A stretch of DNA of 23,837 nt, from positions 1 through 23,837 of the forward strand of contig DASUFP010000024.1 of NCBI GenBank assembly GCA_036274495.1, in the 5' to 3' direction. The position numbers were made by a program, and so were the translations under genes. Below the pieces are notes generated by a model. That model worked only from the letters and a program-made list of their open reading frames with translations, was not told the origin of the DNA and made no database searches. The stretch is from DASUFP01 sp036274495. GTDB lineage: Bacteria > Bacteroidota > Bacteroidia > AKYH767-A > OLB10. How positions within the stretch are numbered: the first letter of the stretch is position 1; every line of letters starts with the position of its first letter. Positions 1 to 6,388 of the stretch are shown piece after piece.

Positions 1-619
1 TAAAATGTACACTGATTTTATTAATACCATCCTTACAAATGAACAAATCCTAAGCTACCGGTTTATTGAATCTCCTTTTGCCCATCCAAGTGTTATGTTT
101 AAAAAATCTCTGATCCGTACTTTCGGTAATTACAGCAGTGAACCCGGGATTCCGGAAGACTATGAACTTTGGTTGCGGTGGCTGGAACATGGGGTGAAAA
201 TGGAAAAATTACCGGTTCCCGTGCTGATGTGGAGAGATACCCCGGGACGACTCAGCAGGACCAGCCTCTGCTATTCTTCTGAGGCCTTCAACACTATAAG
301 AATGCGCTATCTGATCAATTGGCTTAAGAAGGAAAAGATACCCGGCCGGAGACCTGTTTGGATATGGGGAGCCGGCAAATATGCCAAACGAAAGGCAGCC
401 ATTCTTGAAACGGCAGGTATTGAATTTGAGGGCTTCATTGATGTATCCGATCAAAAAAAATCAGGGAAACACTCTGTTATTCATTACAACCACCTCCCCC
501 CTCCCGGTTCAATTTTTATCATTTCATTGGTCTCAAATCGAGGAAAACCCCTGGAAATAGAGGCTTTCTTAATAAACAGGGGGTACAGGAGATCGTCCGA
601 TTTTGTGATTTGCGGATAA
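1..619 (+). CDS. Glycosyltransferase family 2, C-terminal part, with Rossmann-like tail (5' partial)
   Basis: The frame is open to the left edge, so the N-terminal nucleotide-binding half of the enzyme lies outside the window. Residue numbers here count from the first in-window ATG (position 5), which is probably internal. The motif EDYELWLRW (51-59), preceded by a 'HPSVMFKKSLI' stretch, matches the acceptor/catalytic-base end of GT-A family-2 transferases, which move sugars from nucleotide-sugars onto polysaccharide or lipid acceptors. After a linker, residues about 118-204 form a separate module starting VWIWGAGKYAKR, a GxGxxxR dinucleotide-binding-type turn followed by 'GFIDV'. This resembles the N-terminal Rossmann-like domain of sugar O-acyltransferases. 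The family call rests on these motifs. Donor and acceptor cannot be inferred. A role in surface polysaccharide synthesis is likely but is inference. Confidence 0.8.
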   Translation, partial: KMYTDFINTILTNEQILSYRFIESPFAHPSVMFKKSLIRTFGNYSSEPGIPEDYELWLRWLEHGVKMEKLPVPVLMWRDTPGRLSRTSLCYSSEAFNTIRMRYLINWLKKEKIPGRRPVWIWGAGKYAKRKAAILETAGIEFEGFIDVSDQKKSGKHSVIHYNHLPPPGSIFIISLVSNRGKPLEIEAFLINRGYRRSSDFVICG

Positions 620-851
620 GAGTGTTCAACTTGCATCATTCTACTTAACATAATATTTCGCAAATGAGACACTGTGCTATCTAATACAAAATGGTTGGTG
701 GAACAACAGTTCTATTATTGAAGATCAGCAAGCCTCCTGTATGAGAAAGCGTTTGAAATTGAAAGGCCATCCAATCTTCGAAGCGAATTTTTAACCCCAC
801 TCCCCTTTTCTGCTTTAAGCAGTAACTGCAACCCGGCAATTGAAACGATTG
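620..851. other. Non-coding stretch between glycosyltransferase and the Lys-rich small ORF
   Basis: No convincing coding frame, RNA gene or repeat was seen here. The only local structure is a short palindrome at 810-822 (CTGCTT-T-AAGCAG). It could act as a weak hairpin, but it has no T-run on either strand, so it is not called a terminator. Confidence 0.5.
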
Positions 852-1034
852 CTATTTCTTTTTTTTCGCAACTGGTCTGGTGGCTGCTTTCTTTTTCGAC
901 TCGTGCAGAAGCGTCTGTTTTTCAACCTGCGGTTTTCTGATTTTCTTCTGGTACCTCTTTTCTTTCTCGATGAGCAGGTTTTCCTTGCCTTTAATCATTT
1001 CGGATTTCCCAACAATATCTTTTTTTGGAGCCAT
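852..1034 (-). CDS. Possible Lys-rich basic mini-protein (60 aa), unknown function
   Basis: An ATG-started minus-strand frame encodes 60 residues with 18 Lys and 3 Arg, beginning MAPKKDIVGK and ending in an Ala/Thr/Pro-containing tail with four terminal lysines. The tail loosely recalls histone H1-like basic DNA-binding tails, but no family is recognised. The Lys tract comes from an A-rich run that could equally be low-complexity non-coding DNA. No canonical TAnnTTTG box was found upstream. The frame sits alone between a glycosyltransferase and a divergent Crp/Fnr gene. The overlapping plus-strand frames are Phe-rich and less protein-like. Treat as hypothetical. Confidence 0.35.
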   Translation of the reverse strand: MAPKKDIVGKSEMIKGKENLLIEKEKRYQKKIRKPQVEKQTLLHESKKKAATRPVAKKKK

Positions 1035-1085
1035 TTCTAATAGTATTTCTAATTTCGAATGTAATCACCTGCTCTTTCTCAAACC

Positions 1086-1122
1086 ATGATTTAAGTCATT
1101 TTGGCTTAGTTTAGTATCTTTC
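1086..1122 (+). promoter_or_regulatory. Candidate Crp/Fnr operator and -7 box upstream of the regulator gene
   Basis: Positions 1086-1099 read ATGATTTAAGTCAT, a near-perfect palindrome (6 of 7 base pairs symmetric) with TGA/TCA half-site cores like those of FNR-type sites. A Bacteroidetes-style -7 box, TATCTTTC (7 of 8 matches to TAnnTTTG), lies at 1115-1122, 17 nt before the ATG. The operator is centred about 33 nt upstream of the expected start site, where it could replace the -33 element or block polymerase. Autoregulation by the adjacent gene is inferred from position and motif type. Confidence 0.45.
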
Positions 1123-1139
1123 CAACCTCAACCAATGAC

Positions 1140-1772
1140 ATGGAGCAGGATATTCTTTTAAAGTTCAGGAATCTCTTTGAAAAGGAATTGCTGGATGAAA
1201 TAGCACAATTAGGAAAGTTAGTGCAGGTAAATGCCGGTGATACCATTATTGATTCGGGTCAATATGTCAAATTTATCCCACTCATCATATCGGGTACATT
1301 AAAGGTTCTCAGATCAGATGATGAGGGTGGTGAAATCCTGCTCTACTATGTAGGTGCAAACGAAACATGTGCCATGTCACTTACCTGTTGTTTAGCCCAT
1401 CAGAAGTCACGTATCAGGGCTATTGCAGAAGAGAATGTTGAAATGCTCACCTTGCCCGTTGCCAAAATGGATGAGTGGATGTTAAAGTACCCCTCCTGGA
1501 AAAACTATGTAATGCAAACCTACAGCGCCCGTTTTGATGAATTACTCAAGACAATTGACGGCATTGCATTTCATAAGGTTGATGAAAGGCTGGTAAAATA
1601 CTTACGAGATAAGTCGCAGGTAAACGAGGATAAAATATTACTCGTGAGCCATCAGCAAATAGCCGAAGAATTAAATTCTTCAAGAGAAGTTATTTCGAGG
1701 CTTTTAAAACAGCTTGAGCATGAGGGTCAAATCCGGTTAGGCAGAAACCGTATTGAACTTGTTAATTTATGA
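1140..1772 (+). CDS. Crp/Fnr family transcriptional regulator
   Basis: This 210-aa protein has the Crp/Fnr layout: an N-terminal cyclic-nucleotide-binding-type beta-barrel (about 10-115), a dimer helix (about 118-148), and a C-terminal winged helix-turn-helix (about 150-208). The recognition helix reads SREVISRLLKQL (181-192). It combines Arg182/Glu183 (CRP-like) with Ser186/Arg187 (FNR-like ExxSR), which predicts a TGA-core palindromic site such as the one at 1086-1099. Three cysteines cluster in the sensor domain (C77, C83, C84, in CAMSLTCC). The four-Cys N-terminal FNR cluster is absent, so the signal may be redox or sulfur-related rather than cAMP; this is inference. The gene faces the sulfur gene series and its stop codon directly abuts the last gene of that series. 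The family call is firm; effector and targets are not known from sequence. Confidence 0.93.
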   Translation: MEQDILLKFRNLFEKELLDEIAQLGKLVQVNAGDTIIDSGQYVKFIPLIISGTLKVLRSDDEGGEILLYYVGANETCAMSLTCCLAHQKSRIRAIAEENVEMLTLPVAKMDEWMLKYPSWKNYVMQTYSARFDELLKTIDGIAFHKVDERLVKYLRDKSQVNEDKILLVSHQQIAEELNSSREVISRLLKQLEHEGQIRLGRNRIELVNL

Positions 1773-2186
1773 TCAATGAGGAAGAAATTTTCTAAGGATC
1801 CCGTAGAGAAAAGTCCCCAGTAAAGCTCCAACAATAACCACTCCCATCAACGAGTATCCGATTCCCAGGTTTACAAACATTGGACCCGGGCATGCTCCTG
1901 TAAGCGCCCAACCAAGGCCAAATACGATACCGCCTCCCAGATAACGCAGAATTGACTTTTCCTTATCCTGAATTACAATCGGATTACCGAGATAATCGTT
2001 TAGCCTGAATTTTTTAATGAGAAAGATCGCCAAGGCACCAAACCCGATGGCAGTCATAATAATGCCGTACATGTGAAAGGAATGAAACCGGAACATTTCC
2101 TGAATGCGGTACCATGAAACCGCCTCAGATTTGCTCATAATGATTCCAAAAACAACTCCTGCGAAAATAAATTTTAACTGTTTCAT
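1773..2186 (-). CDS. DUF6691 / YeeE-YedE family membrane protein (C-terminal half of a TsuA-like transporter)
   Basis: A 137-aa hydrophobic protein with about four membrane segments. The motif GWALTGACPGP (92-102, Cys99) matches the conserved cysteine loop in the second half of YeeE/YedE (TsuA) proteins, which move thiosulfate across the inner membrane by transient S-H-S contacts with cysteines. The preceding segment 'SWYRIQEMFRF' is also typical of the family. ATG at 2186 is preferred: it gives the usual MKQLKF start and leaves 4 nt after the upstream gene's stop. A TTG 12 nt further upstream would overlap that gene. The protein is half the length of a full transporter and probably pairs with the product of 2191-2754. 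A selenium role, suggested for some YedE relatives, is less likely without selD or yedF nearby. Confidence 0.88.
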   Translation of the reverse strand: MKQLKFIFAGVVFGIIMSKSEAVSWYRIQEMFRFHSFHMYGIIMTAIGFGALAIFLIKKFRLNDYLGNPIVIQDKEKSILRYLGGGIVFGLGWALTGACPGPMFVNLGIGYSLMGVVIVGALLGTFLYGILRKFLPH

Positions 2187-2190
2187 ATAT

Positions 2191-2754
2191 TCAAACAATA
2201 AAAGGCAGCAGCAGATGTGTCATGATTAATCCCCCAATAAAGAATCCTATTACTGCCAAAATTGATGGTATTTGCAGATTAGCTATTCCGCTTATTGCAT
2301 GTCCTGATGTGCACCCTCCCGCCCAGCGCGCACCAAACCCAACCAACAGCCCACCGATGAGTAATACCATTATACCATGAAAGTTGAGCGCTTCGGCTCC
2401 AAAAAAAGTATCAGGATTTAATCCGGCGTTGATACTGATACCTAATTCAGCCAGGTCTTTAAGTGTAGCTGAGGATATTGCCATCTGATCGGAGGTGCCC
2501 AGCCATTTTGCTGAAATAAAACCTCCCATAACGGCACCTGAAAGAAAAAACAGATTCCAGGACTGTTGTTTCCAGTCAAAATTAAAAAAGGAATCAATCT
2601 TACCGGCCCCTGCCATTGAACAGACAGTTCTTAGATTTGAAGAGAGACCAAAAGATTTCCCAAAGAATAGTAATGCTGTCATGATGACAGCAATGAGCAA
2701 TCCTGAGACAAACCATGACCAGGGTTGAGCAATAAAGGTTAAAAAATTATCCAT
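2191..2754 (-). CDS. YeeE/YedE family membrane protein (N-terminal half of a TsuA-like thiosulfate transporter)
   Basis: A 187-aa protein with about five hydrophobic segments. It carries LRTVCSM (Cys45) and GGCTSGHA (146-153, Cys148), the two cysteine-bearing motifs of the N-terminal half of YeeE/YedE transporters. Together with the adjacent 137-aa protein (GACPGP cysteine) the pair supplies the conserved cysteines of a full-length TsuA, so a heteromeric inner-membrane importer for thiosulfate or a related sulfur anion is likely. It lies 58 nt downstream of the universal stress protein and 4 nt upstream of its partner, so it is very probably co-transcribed with both. The substrate is inferred from the family and from the sulfur-oxidising neighbours. 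Confidence 0.9.
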   Translation of the reverse strand: MDNFLTFIAQPWSWFVSGLLIAVIMTALLFFGKSFGLSSNLRTVCSMAGAGKIDSFFNFDWKQQSWNLFFLSGAVMGGFISAKWLGTSDQMAISSATLKDLAELGISINAGLNPDTFFGAEALNFHGIMVLLIGGLLVGFGARWAGGCTSGHAISGIANLQIPSILAVIGFFIGGLIMTHLLLPFIV

Positions 2755-2812
2755 TTCTGCTTATTCCGGATTTCATGATAAATTAACCACACTGAAAAGA
2801 ATTTGAAGTATG

Positions 2813-3646
2813 TTAGTTATTGAGTTTAAAAGTGAACAATGCATGTTCATAATGATTGATCAAGTCGGCTGAGATGCATCCTGAGAGCCACTTTATAAGA
2901 CCGGTCCGGCCTTTGGACTCTATTGCCAGTAATCCTGTTTTGTGATTGTTGCAATACGTTTCGATTCCGGATTCGATATCAGTCGCCTCAAAAACAACCT
3001 TTTCATAAACCTGAATACCGGAAGCCATGGCTGTTTGATCCATTCTCATTGCTATTTCGGTATTGGAAGCTGCCGAATCAAGCGTTTTGATATGTAAAAA
3101 AGTTACATGGGCTCCTAACGCGGTACACAAATTACTAAAGACCCTTGGAACGGTAAATGCCCTGCTGAAGGCAGAAGCAAGAACCACTCGCCCTAAATCC
3201 TTTTCGGTATCCTTCATGGAAAGCACCGGAATGGTTGATTGCATTGCAATATGTTCGGTATGAGATCCCACGAAAACCTCCTTTAATCCGGACGACCCAT
3301 GTGTTCCCATTACGACCAAATCATATTTTCCGCTTTTGATTTCGTGAAGGACTACCTCCTCTACCTGACCGGGAAGGGCTTTGATATTGACCTTAACATT
3401 TTCGACATGTTTATACCATGAATCGATACGTTCAACTGAGGCATTCAACTGACTTTTAACAGAGGATGAATCAAAATCTTCAGAGTCGATCAAATTACCG
3501 CTTATATCAACCAACACCTCTCCGGAGGCGGCAACAACATTTAACAAGGTGATTTCCGACCCGGTTTTAAGGCAGATATCGGCTGCAGTAAAATAGGCTT
3601 TTTCAGAAAGTAATGAAAAGTCTATAGGTACAAGGATGTGATTCAT
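2813..3646 (-). CDS. Universal stress protein, tandem UspA domains
   Basis: A 277-aa cytosolic protein with two UspA-type halves. The first starts NHILVPIDFS and ends with GTHGSSGLKEVFVGS (about 114-128), the G-x2-G-x9-G-S nucleotide-binding signature, followed by 'HTEHIAMQSTIPVLSM'. The second half (about 150-277) keeps the fold but ends 'IESKGRTGLIKWLSG', a degraded signature, so only the first half is predicted to bind ATP. ATG at 3646 is preferred over a TTG 6 nt upstream because it gives the canonical MNHILVPID start. It lies 15 nt downstream of the CstB-like gene, implying one transcript. In such operons Usp proteins usually have an unknown stress-adaptation role. Confidence 0.9.
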   Translation of the reverse strand: MNHILVPIDFSLLSEKAYFTAADICLKTGSEITLLNVVAASGEVLVDISGNLIDSEDFDSSSVKSQLNASVERIDSWYKHVENVKVNIKALPGQVEEVVLHEIKSGKYDLVVMGTHGSSGLKEVFVGSHTEHIAMQSTIPVLSMKDTEKDLGRVVLASAFSRAFTVPRVFSNLCTALGAHVTFLHIKTLDSAASNTEIAMRMDQTAMASGIQVYEKVVFEATDIESGIETYCNNHKTGLLAIESKGRTGLIKWLSGCISADLINHYEHALFTFKLNN

Positions 3647-3661
3647 ACTCAAAACGAAATC

Positions 3662-5074
3662 CTATTTTGCTGAAATAACGGGACCAGTAAAGAAATTTTT
3701 CGGGAGGGTTGTTTTCTTTATGGCATTAAACCCTCCTCCTATTTCAATGATATTATCAAAGCCCCGGGATTTCAGGATTGAGACGGCTATCATTGAACGA
3801 TACCCGCCTGCACAGTGCAGATAAGTAGGTTCAGTCTTATTAATTTCACTCATATGCTCATTTAAAAAATCAAGAGGAATGTTAGTTGCGCCAAGAATGT
3901 GTCCGGAATCGTACTCGGACTGTTTTCTAATATCAAGGACATTGACATTTTTTTCGCTTCTTATTTCAGCAAATTTTTCAGCGCTGATATAGGTGATCGA
4001 GTCTGTTTCATTGGAGGCATCTACCCATGCCTGAAAACCACCCTTAAGAAAACCGATGCAATGGTCGTATCCTACACGCGCCAATCTCGTGATAACCTCC
4101 TCTTCCCTGCCTGTATCAGCAATTACCAGAATGGGCTGACGAATATCTGTGATCATGGCTCCAACCCATGGGGCAAAATTGCCATCGATCCCAATGTTAA
4201 TGGAATTGGGGATAAACCCTTTTGAGAAGTCAGCCGGCTTTCTGGTATCAAGGAGTAATGCTCCCGTTTCGTTTGCAGCTGCTTCAAAAGCTTTCGGACT
4301 GAGTGCCTGTTCCCCACGTTTGATAACTGTATCGATACTCTCGTACCCCTCCTTGTTCATTCTGACATTTTCGGGGAAGTAATTTGGAGGCGGCAACAAT
4401 CCGTCGGTCACTTCTTTAATAAATTCTTCCCGGCTCATATTTTTTCTGAGCGCATAATTGGTTTCAAGTTGTTCGCCTAATGTGGAGAAGGTCTCTTTAC
4501 TCATATTCTTCCCGCAGGCTGACCCGGCACCATGGGCCGGATAAACAATAATTTCAGGAGGTAATGGCATGATTTTGTTGCGCAACGAATCATAAAGCAT
4601 TCCTGCTAAATCTTCCATTGTTATATCAGACTTCTGAGCCAGATCGGGCCGACCCACATCTCCTATAAAAAGGGTATCGCCTGAAAAAATGCAATATTCT
4701 TTTCCGTTTTCATCCAAAACCAGATAAACTACCGATTCCATAGTGTGACCAGGTGTGTGAATAACACGGATGGTTGCTTTGCCCACTTTAAATTCCTGGC
4801 CATCCTTTGCAATTAAAGCATCAAAGCTCGGGGTTGCATTAGGCCCAAACACAATCTGAGCGCCTGTTGCTTTTGAAAGATCGACGTGGCCGGATACAAA
4901 ATCGGCATGAAAATGAGTTTCAAATACGTACTTGATAGCAACCTTATCTGATGCAGCTTTTTCAAGATACGGTTTGATCTCTCTTAACGGGTCAATAATG
5001 GCAGCTTCGTTTTCTGAAGTGATGTAATAGGCTCCCTGTGCAAGGCAACCGGTATAAATTTGTTCGACCTTCAT
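3662..5074 (-). CDS. CstB-like persulfide dioxygenase-rhodanese fusion (MBL fold hydrolase)
   Basis: A 470-aa cytosolic enzyme. Residues 1-240 are an ETHE1-type metallo-beta-lactamase fold with iron-ligand motifs THFHADFVSGH (53-63), PGHT (H110), SGDTLF (D133) and YPAHGAGS (H181). This class oxidises low-molecular-weight persulfides to sulfite with O2. A first rhodanese domain (about 268-352) has IADTGREEEV where the catalytic loop should be, with no cysteine, so it is structural. The second rhodanese domain (about 362-455) keeps HCAGGYRS with Cys421, which can carry a persulfide. Order, length and the dead first rhodanese match staphylococcal CstB. As is usual for this subgroup, the second metal-site His after the HxHxD motif is Phe59. 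ATG at 5074 is the only good start. An 83-nt gap upstream leaves room for its own promoter. Confidence 0.93.
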   Translation of the reverse strand: MKVEQIYTGCLAQGAYYITSENEAAIIDPLREIKPYLEKAASDKVAIKYVFETHFHADFVSGHVDLSKATGAQIVFGPNATPSFDALIAKDGQEFKVGKATIRVIHTPGHTMESVVYLVLDENGKEYCIFSGDTLFIGDVGRPDLAQKSDITMEDLAGMLYDSLRNKIMPLPPEIIVYPAHGAGSACGKNMSKETFSTLGEQLETNYALRKNMSREEFIKEVTDGLLPPPNYFPENVRMNKEGYESIDTVIKRGEQALSPKAFEAAANETGALLLDTRKPADFSKGFIPNSINIGIDGNFAPWVGAMITDIRQPILVIADTGREEEVITRLARVGYDHCIGFLKGGFQAWVDASNETDSITYISAEKFAEIRSEKNVNVLDIRKQSEYDSGHILGATNIPLDFLNEHMSEINKTEPTYLHCAGGYRSMIAVSILKSRGFDNIIEIGGGFNAIKKTTLPKNFFTGPVISAK

Positions 5075-5157
5075 AAATCAATATAAATGGAGTTTAACAA
5101 GCATTAATTTTTTCCAATGGGGGAAACTTTATTCATAGTACTGATGCAGCCGGTGCA

Positions 5158-5460
5158 TTACAAACCTGCACCTGCAAGGGCAGCGTAACCACCAATGTCA
5201 TAAACATTATTGAAACCCTGTTGTTTCAAAAAAGTTGCCGCCATTCTGCTTCTGTTACCGGAGGCACAATAAAGATAATAGGTGTCATTTTTATCCAGAT
5301 CATCGAGGTTGCTGTGGAGGTGCCCTCCCAGCCAATCCATGTGAATGGCATTTTTTAAATGTCCGCTCTCAAACTCTCCGGTTGTTCTAACATCGATGAG
5401 TGTCCCTTTTTTCTCCTTGAATTTTAACTCAAATTCCTGTAAATTAAGACTTTCTATCAT
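5158..5460 (-). CDS. Single-domain rhodanese (sulfurtransferase)
   Basis: A 100-aa rhodanese-fold protein without a signal peptide. It has LIDVRTTGEFESGH near the N terminus and the active loop CASGNRS (65-71), in which Cys65 would carry the persulfide sulfur. Size and loop resemble PspE/GlpE-type sulfurtransferases, which move sulfane sulfur between thiosulfate, persulfides and acceptor thiols. It starts 7 nt after the TauE/SafE gene ends, so the two are almost certainly translated from one message. In this setting it probably feeds, or is fed by, the CstB-like enzyme encoded next. The natural donor and acceptor are unknown. Confidence 0.92.
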   Translation of the reverse strand: MIESLNLQEFELKFKEKKGTLIDVRTTGEFESGHLKNAIHMDWLGGHLHSNLDDLDKNDTYYLYCASGNRSRMAATFLKQQGFNNVYDIGGYAALAGAGL

Positions 5461-5467
5461 TTTATGA

Positions 5468-6271
5468 TTATTTAAATACTGTTTCTTTAAGCAGAATATA
5501 AAATCCCATCAGCAAAACAAACCAGCCGAAGGCCTTCTTTAGTTTGTCGCCATGAATTTTGGCAGACATGCGGTTACCAAAAAATATTCCTGCAATTGCA
5601 AGAGCCGAAAATATGATCAGCAATTGCCAGTCAATTTCCCGCGTCAGCAGGTCACCAATAAAACCAAAAAGAGATTTTGCAGCAATAATCACCAGTGAGG
5701 TACCAACTGCAGTTTTCATAGGCAGTTTGCGTAATAAGACAAGAGCGGGAATAATCAGAAACCCACCACCTGCTCCAACCAGTCCGGTAAGCACTCCAAC
5801 AAATGAACCTTCCAATAAGACCAACAGGACATTCACCTTATGAGCCGGTTTATCCTGGTCTGCATTTGCAGATTTCCCATTGCTTCGGATCATTGAAACA
5901 GCGGCCAGCAACATAAGTACCGCAAACAAAATCAAAAGAAAAGTGCCCTTGGAAATGGTCAGGGCACCTGAAGAATACATTATATCGGGCATTGCCGGAA
6001 CCAGAAACTTTCGCGTTAAGAATACTGCTGCAATGGCCGGCAAACCAAACATAATTGCGGCATTCGTATTTACTGTACCCTCTTTGTACTTGTATACCCC
6101 GCCTACGGCACTTGTAAGACCAACTATAAAAAGCGAATAGGCTGTTGCAGCCACAGGTTCCACGTCCATTAAATATACAAGTACCGGAACGGTCAGTATG
6201 GAGCCTCCCCCGCCAATTAGTCCAAGCGATAAGCCTATCAGCACCGCTCCAATATATCCTAGTAATACCAC
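5468..6271 (-). CDS. Sulfite exporter TauE/SafE family protein
   Basis: An integral membrane protein of about 267 aa with 7-8 predicted helices. The two family repeats are visible as GLSLGLIGGGGSILTVP near the N terminus and GLVGAGGGFLIIPAL in the middle. TauE/SafE proteins export sulfite, sulfoacetate and related anions. Here sulfite made by the CstB-like dioxygenase is the obvious cargo (inference). No ATG is available at the N terminus. The frame can start at TTG 6292 or GTG 6271. GTG is preferred: it gives MVLLGYIGA, as in relatives, and a promoter-like -7 box overlaps the TTG. It is the first gene of the minus-strand sulfur series and is divergent from a rhodanese lipoprotein. Confidence 0.9.
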   Translation of the reverse strand: MVLLGYIGAVLIGLSLGLIGGGGSILTVPVLVYLMDVEPVAATAYSLFIVGLTSAVGGVYKYKEGTVNTNAAIMFGLPAIAAVFLTRKFLVPAMPDIMYSSGALTISKGTFLLILFAVLMLLAAVSMIRSNGKSANADQDKPAHKVNVLLVLLEGSFVGVLTGLVGAGGGFLIIPALVLLRKLPMKTAVGTSLVIIAAKSLFGFIGDLLTREIDWQLLIIFSALAIAGIFFGNRMSAKIHGDKLKKAFGWFVLLMGFYILLKETVFK

Positions 6272-6289
6272 GTTGTTATTTTTATAGTG

Positions 6290-6297
6290 CAAAAATG
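6290..6297 (-). promoter_or_regulatory. Candidate -7 box for the TauE-led sulfur gene series
   Basis: Read on the minus strand this is CATTTTTG, 7 of 8 matches to the Bacteroidetes TAnnTTTG element. It ends 18 nt upstream of the GTG start at 6271, a spacing like that of the other promoters in the window. No clear -33 TTTG was found. Confidence 0.35.
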
Positions 6298-6319
6298 CAA
6301 CTTAAATGAATCCAATTAA

Positions 6320-6335
6320 TGTGATATTGGTTACA
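6320..6335. promoter_or_regulatory. CRP-like palindrome in the divergent TauE / rhodanese-lipoprotein intergenic region
   Basis: The sequence TGTGATATTGGTTACA is TGTGA-N6-TTACA, one mismatch from the classic CRP-type TGTGA-N6-TCACA. It lies between two divergently transcribed sulfur genes and could serve both. The nearby Crp/Fnr protein has Arg182/Glu183 at the CRP-type base-reading positions, which makes it a candidate binder. Binding is inferred only. Confidence 0.35.
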
Positions 6336-6358
6336 GACTTCTTAAGGGTGAAAATCAG

Positions 6359-6366
6359 TAACTTTA
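6359..6366 (+). promoter_or_regulatory. Candidate -7 box for rhodanese lipoprotein gene
   Basis: TAACTTTA matches TAnnTTTG at 7 of 8 positions and ends 22 nt before the ATG at 6389. No good -33 element is visible, so an activator may be needed. Confidence 0.3.
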
Positions 6367-6388
6367 AACTCTTTTAAAAATAATAAAT

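Noticed and set aside
209..672. Minus-strand frames within and just after the glycosyltransferase
   Set aside because: Shadows of the plus-strand gene, which shows clear family motifs.
810..822. Short palindrome CTGCTT-T-AAGCAG as a terminator
   Set aside because: No T-run follows on either strand, and the stem is short with a one-base centre.
840..1089. Two plus-strand frames rich in Phe opposite the Lys-rich ORF
   Set aside because: They are the translated poly-T side of an A-rich stretch; hydrophobic low-complexity sequence with no gene-like features.
1100..1103. TTTG as the -33 element of the Crp/Fnr gene
   Set aside because: Only 11 nt from the -7 box, about half the normal spacing.
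1773..2754. Selenium transport role for the YeeE/YedE pair
   Set aside because: No selD, yedF or other selenium gene in view, whereas persulfide and sulfite genes surround it.
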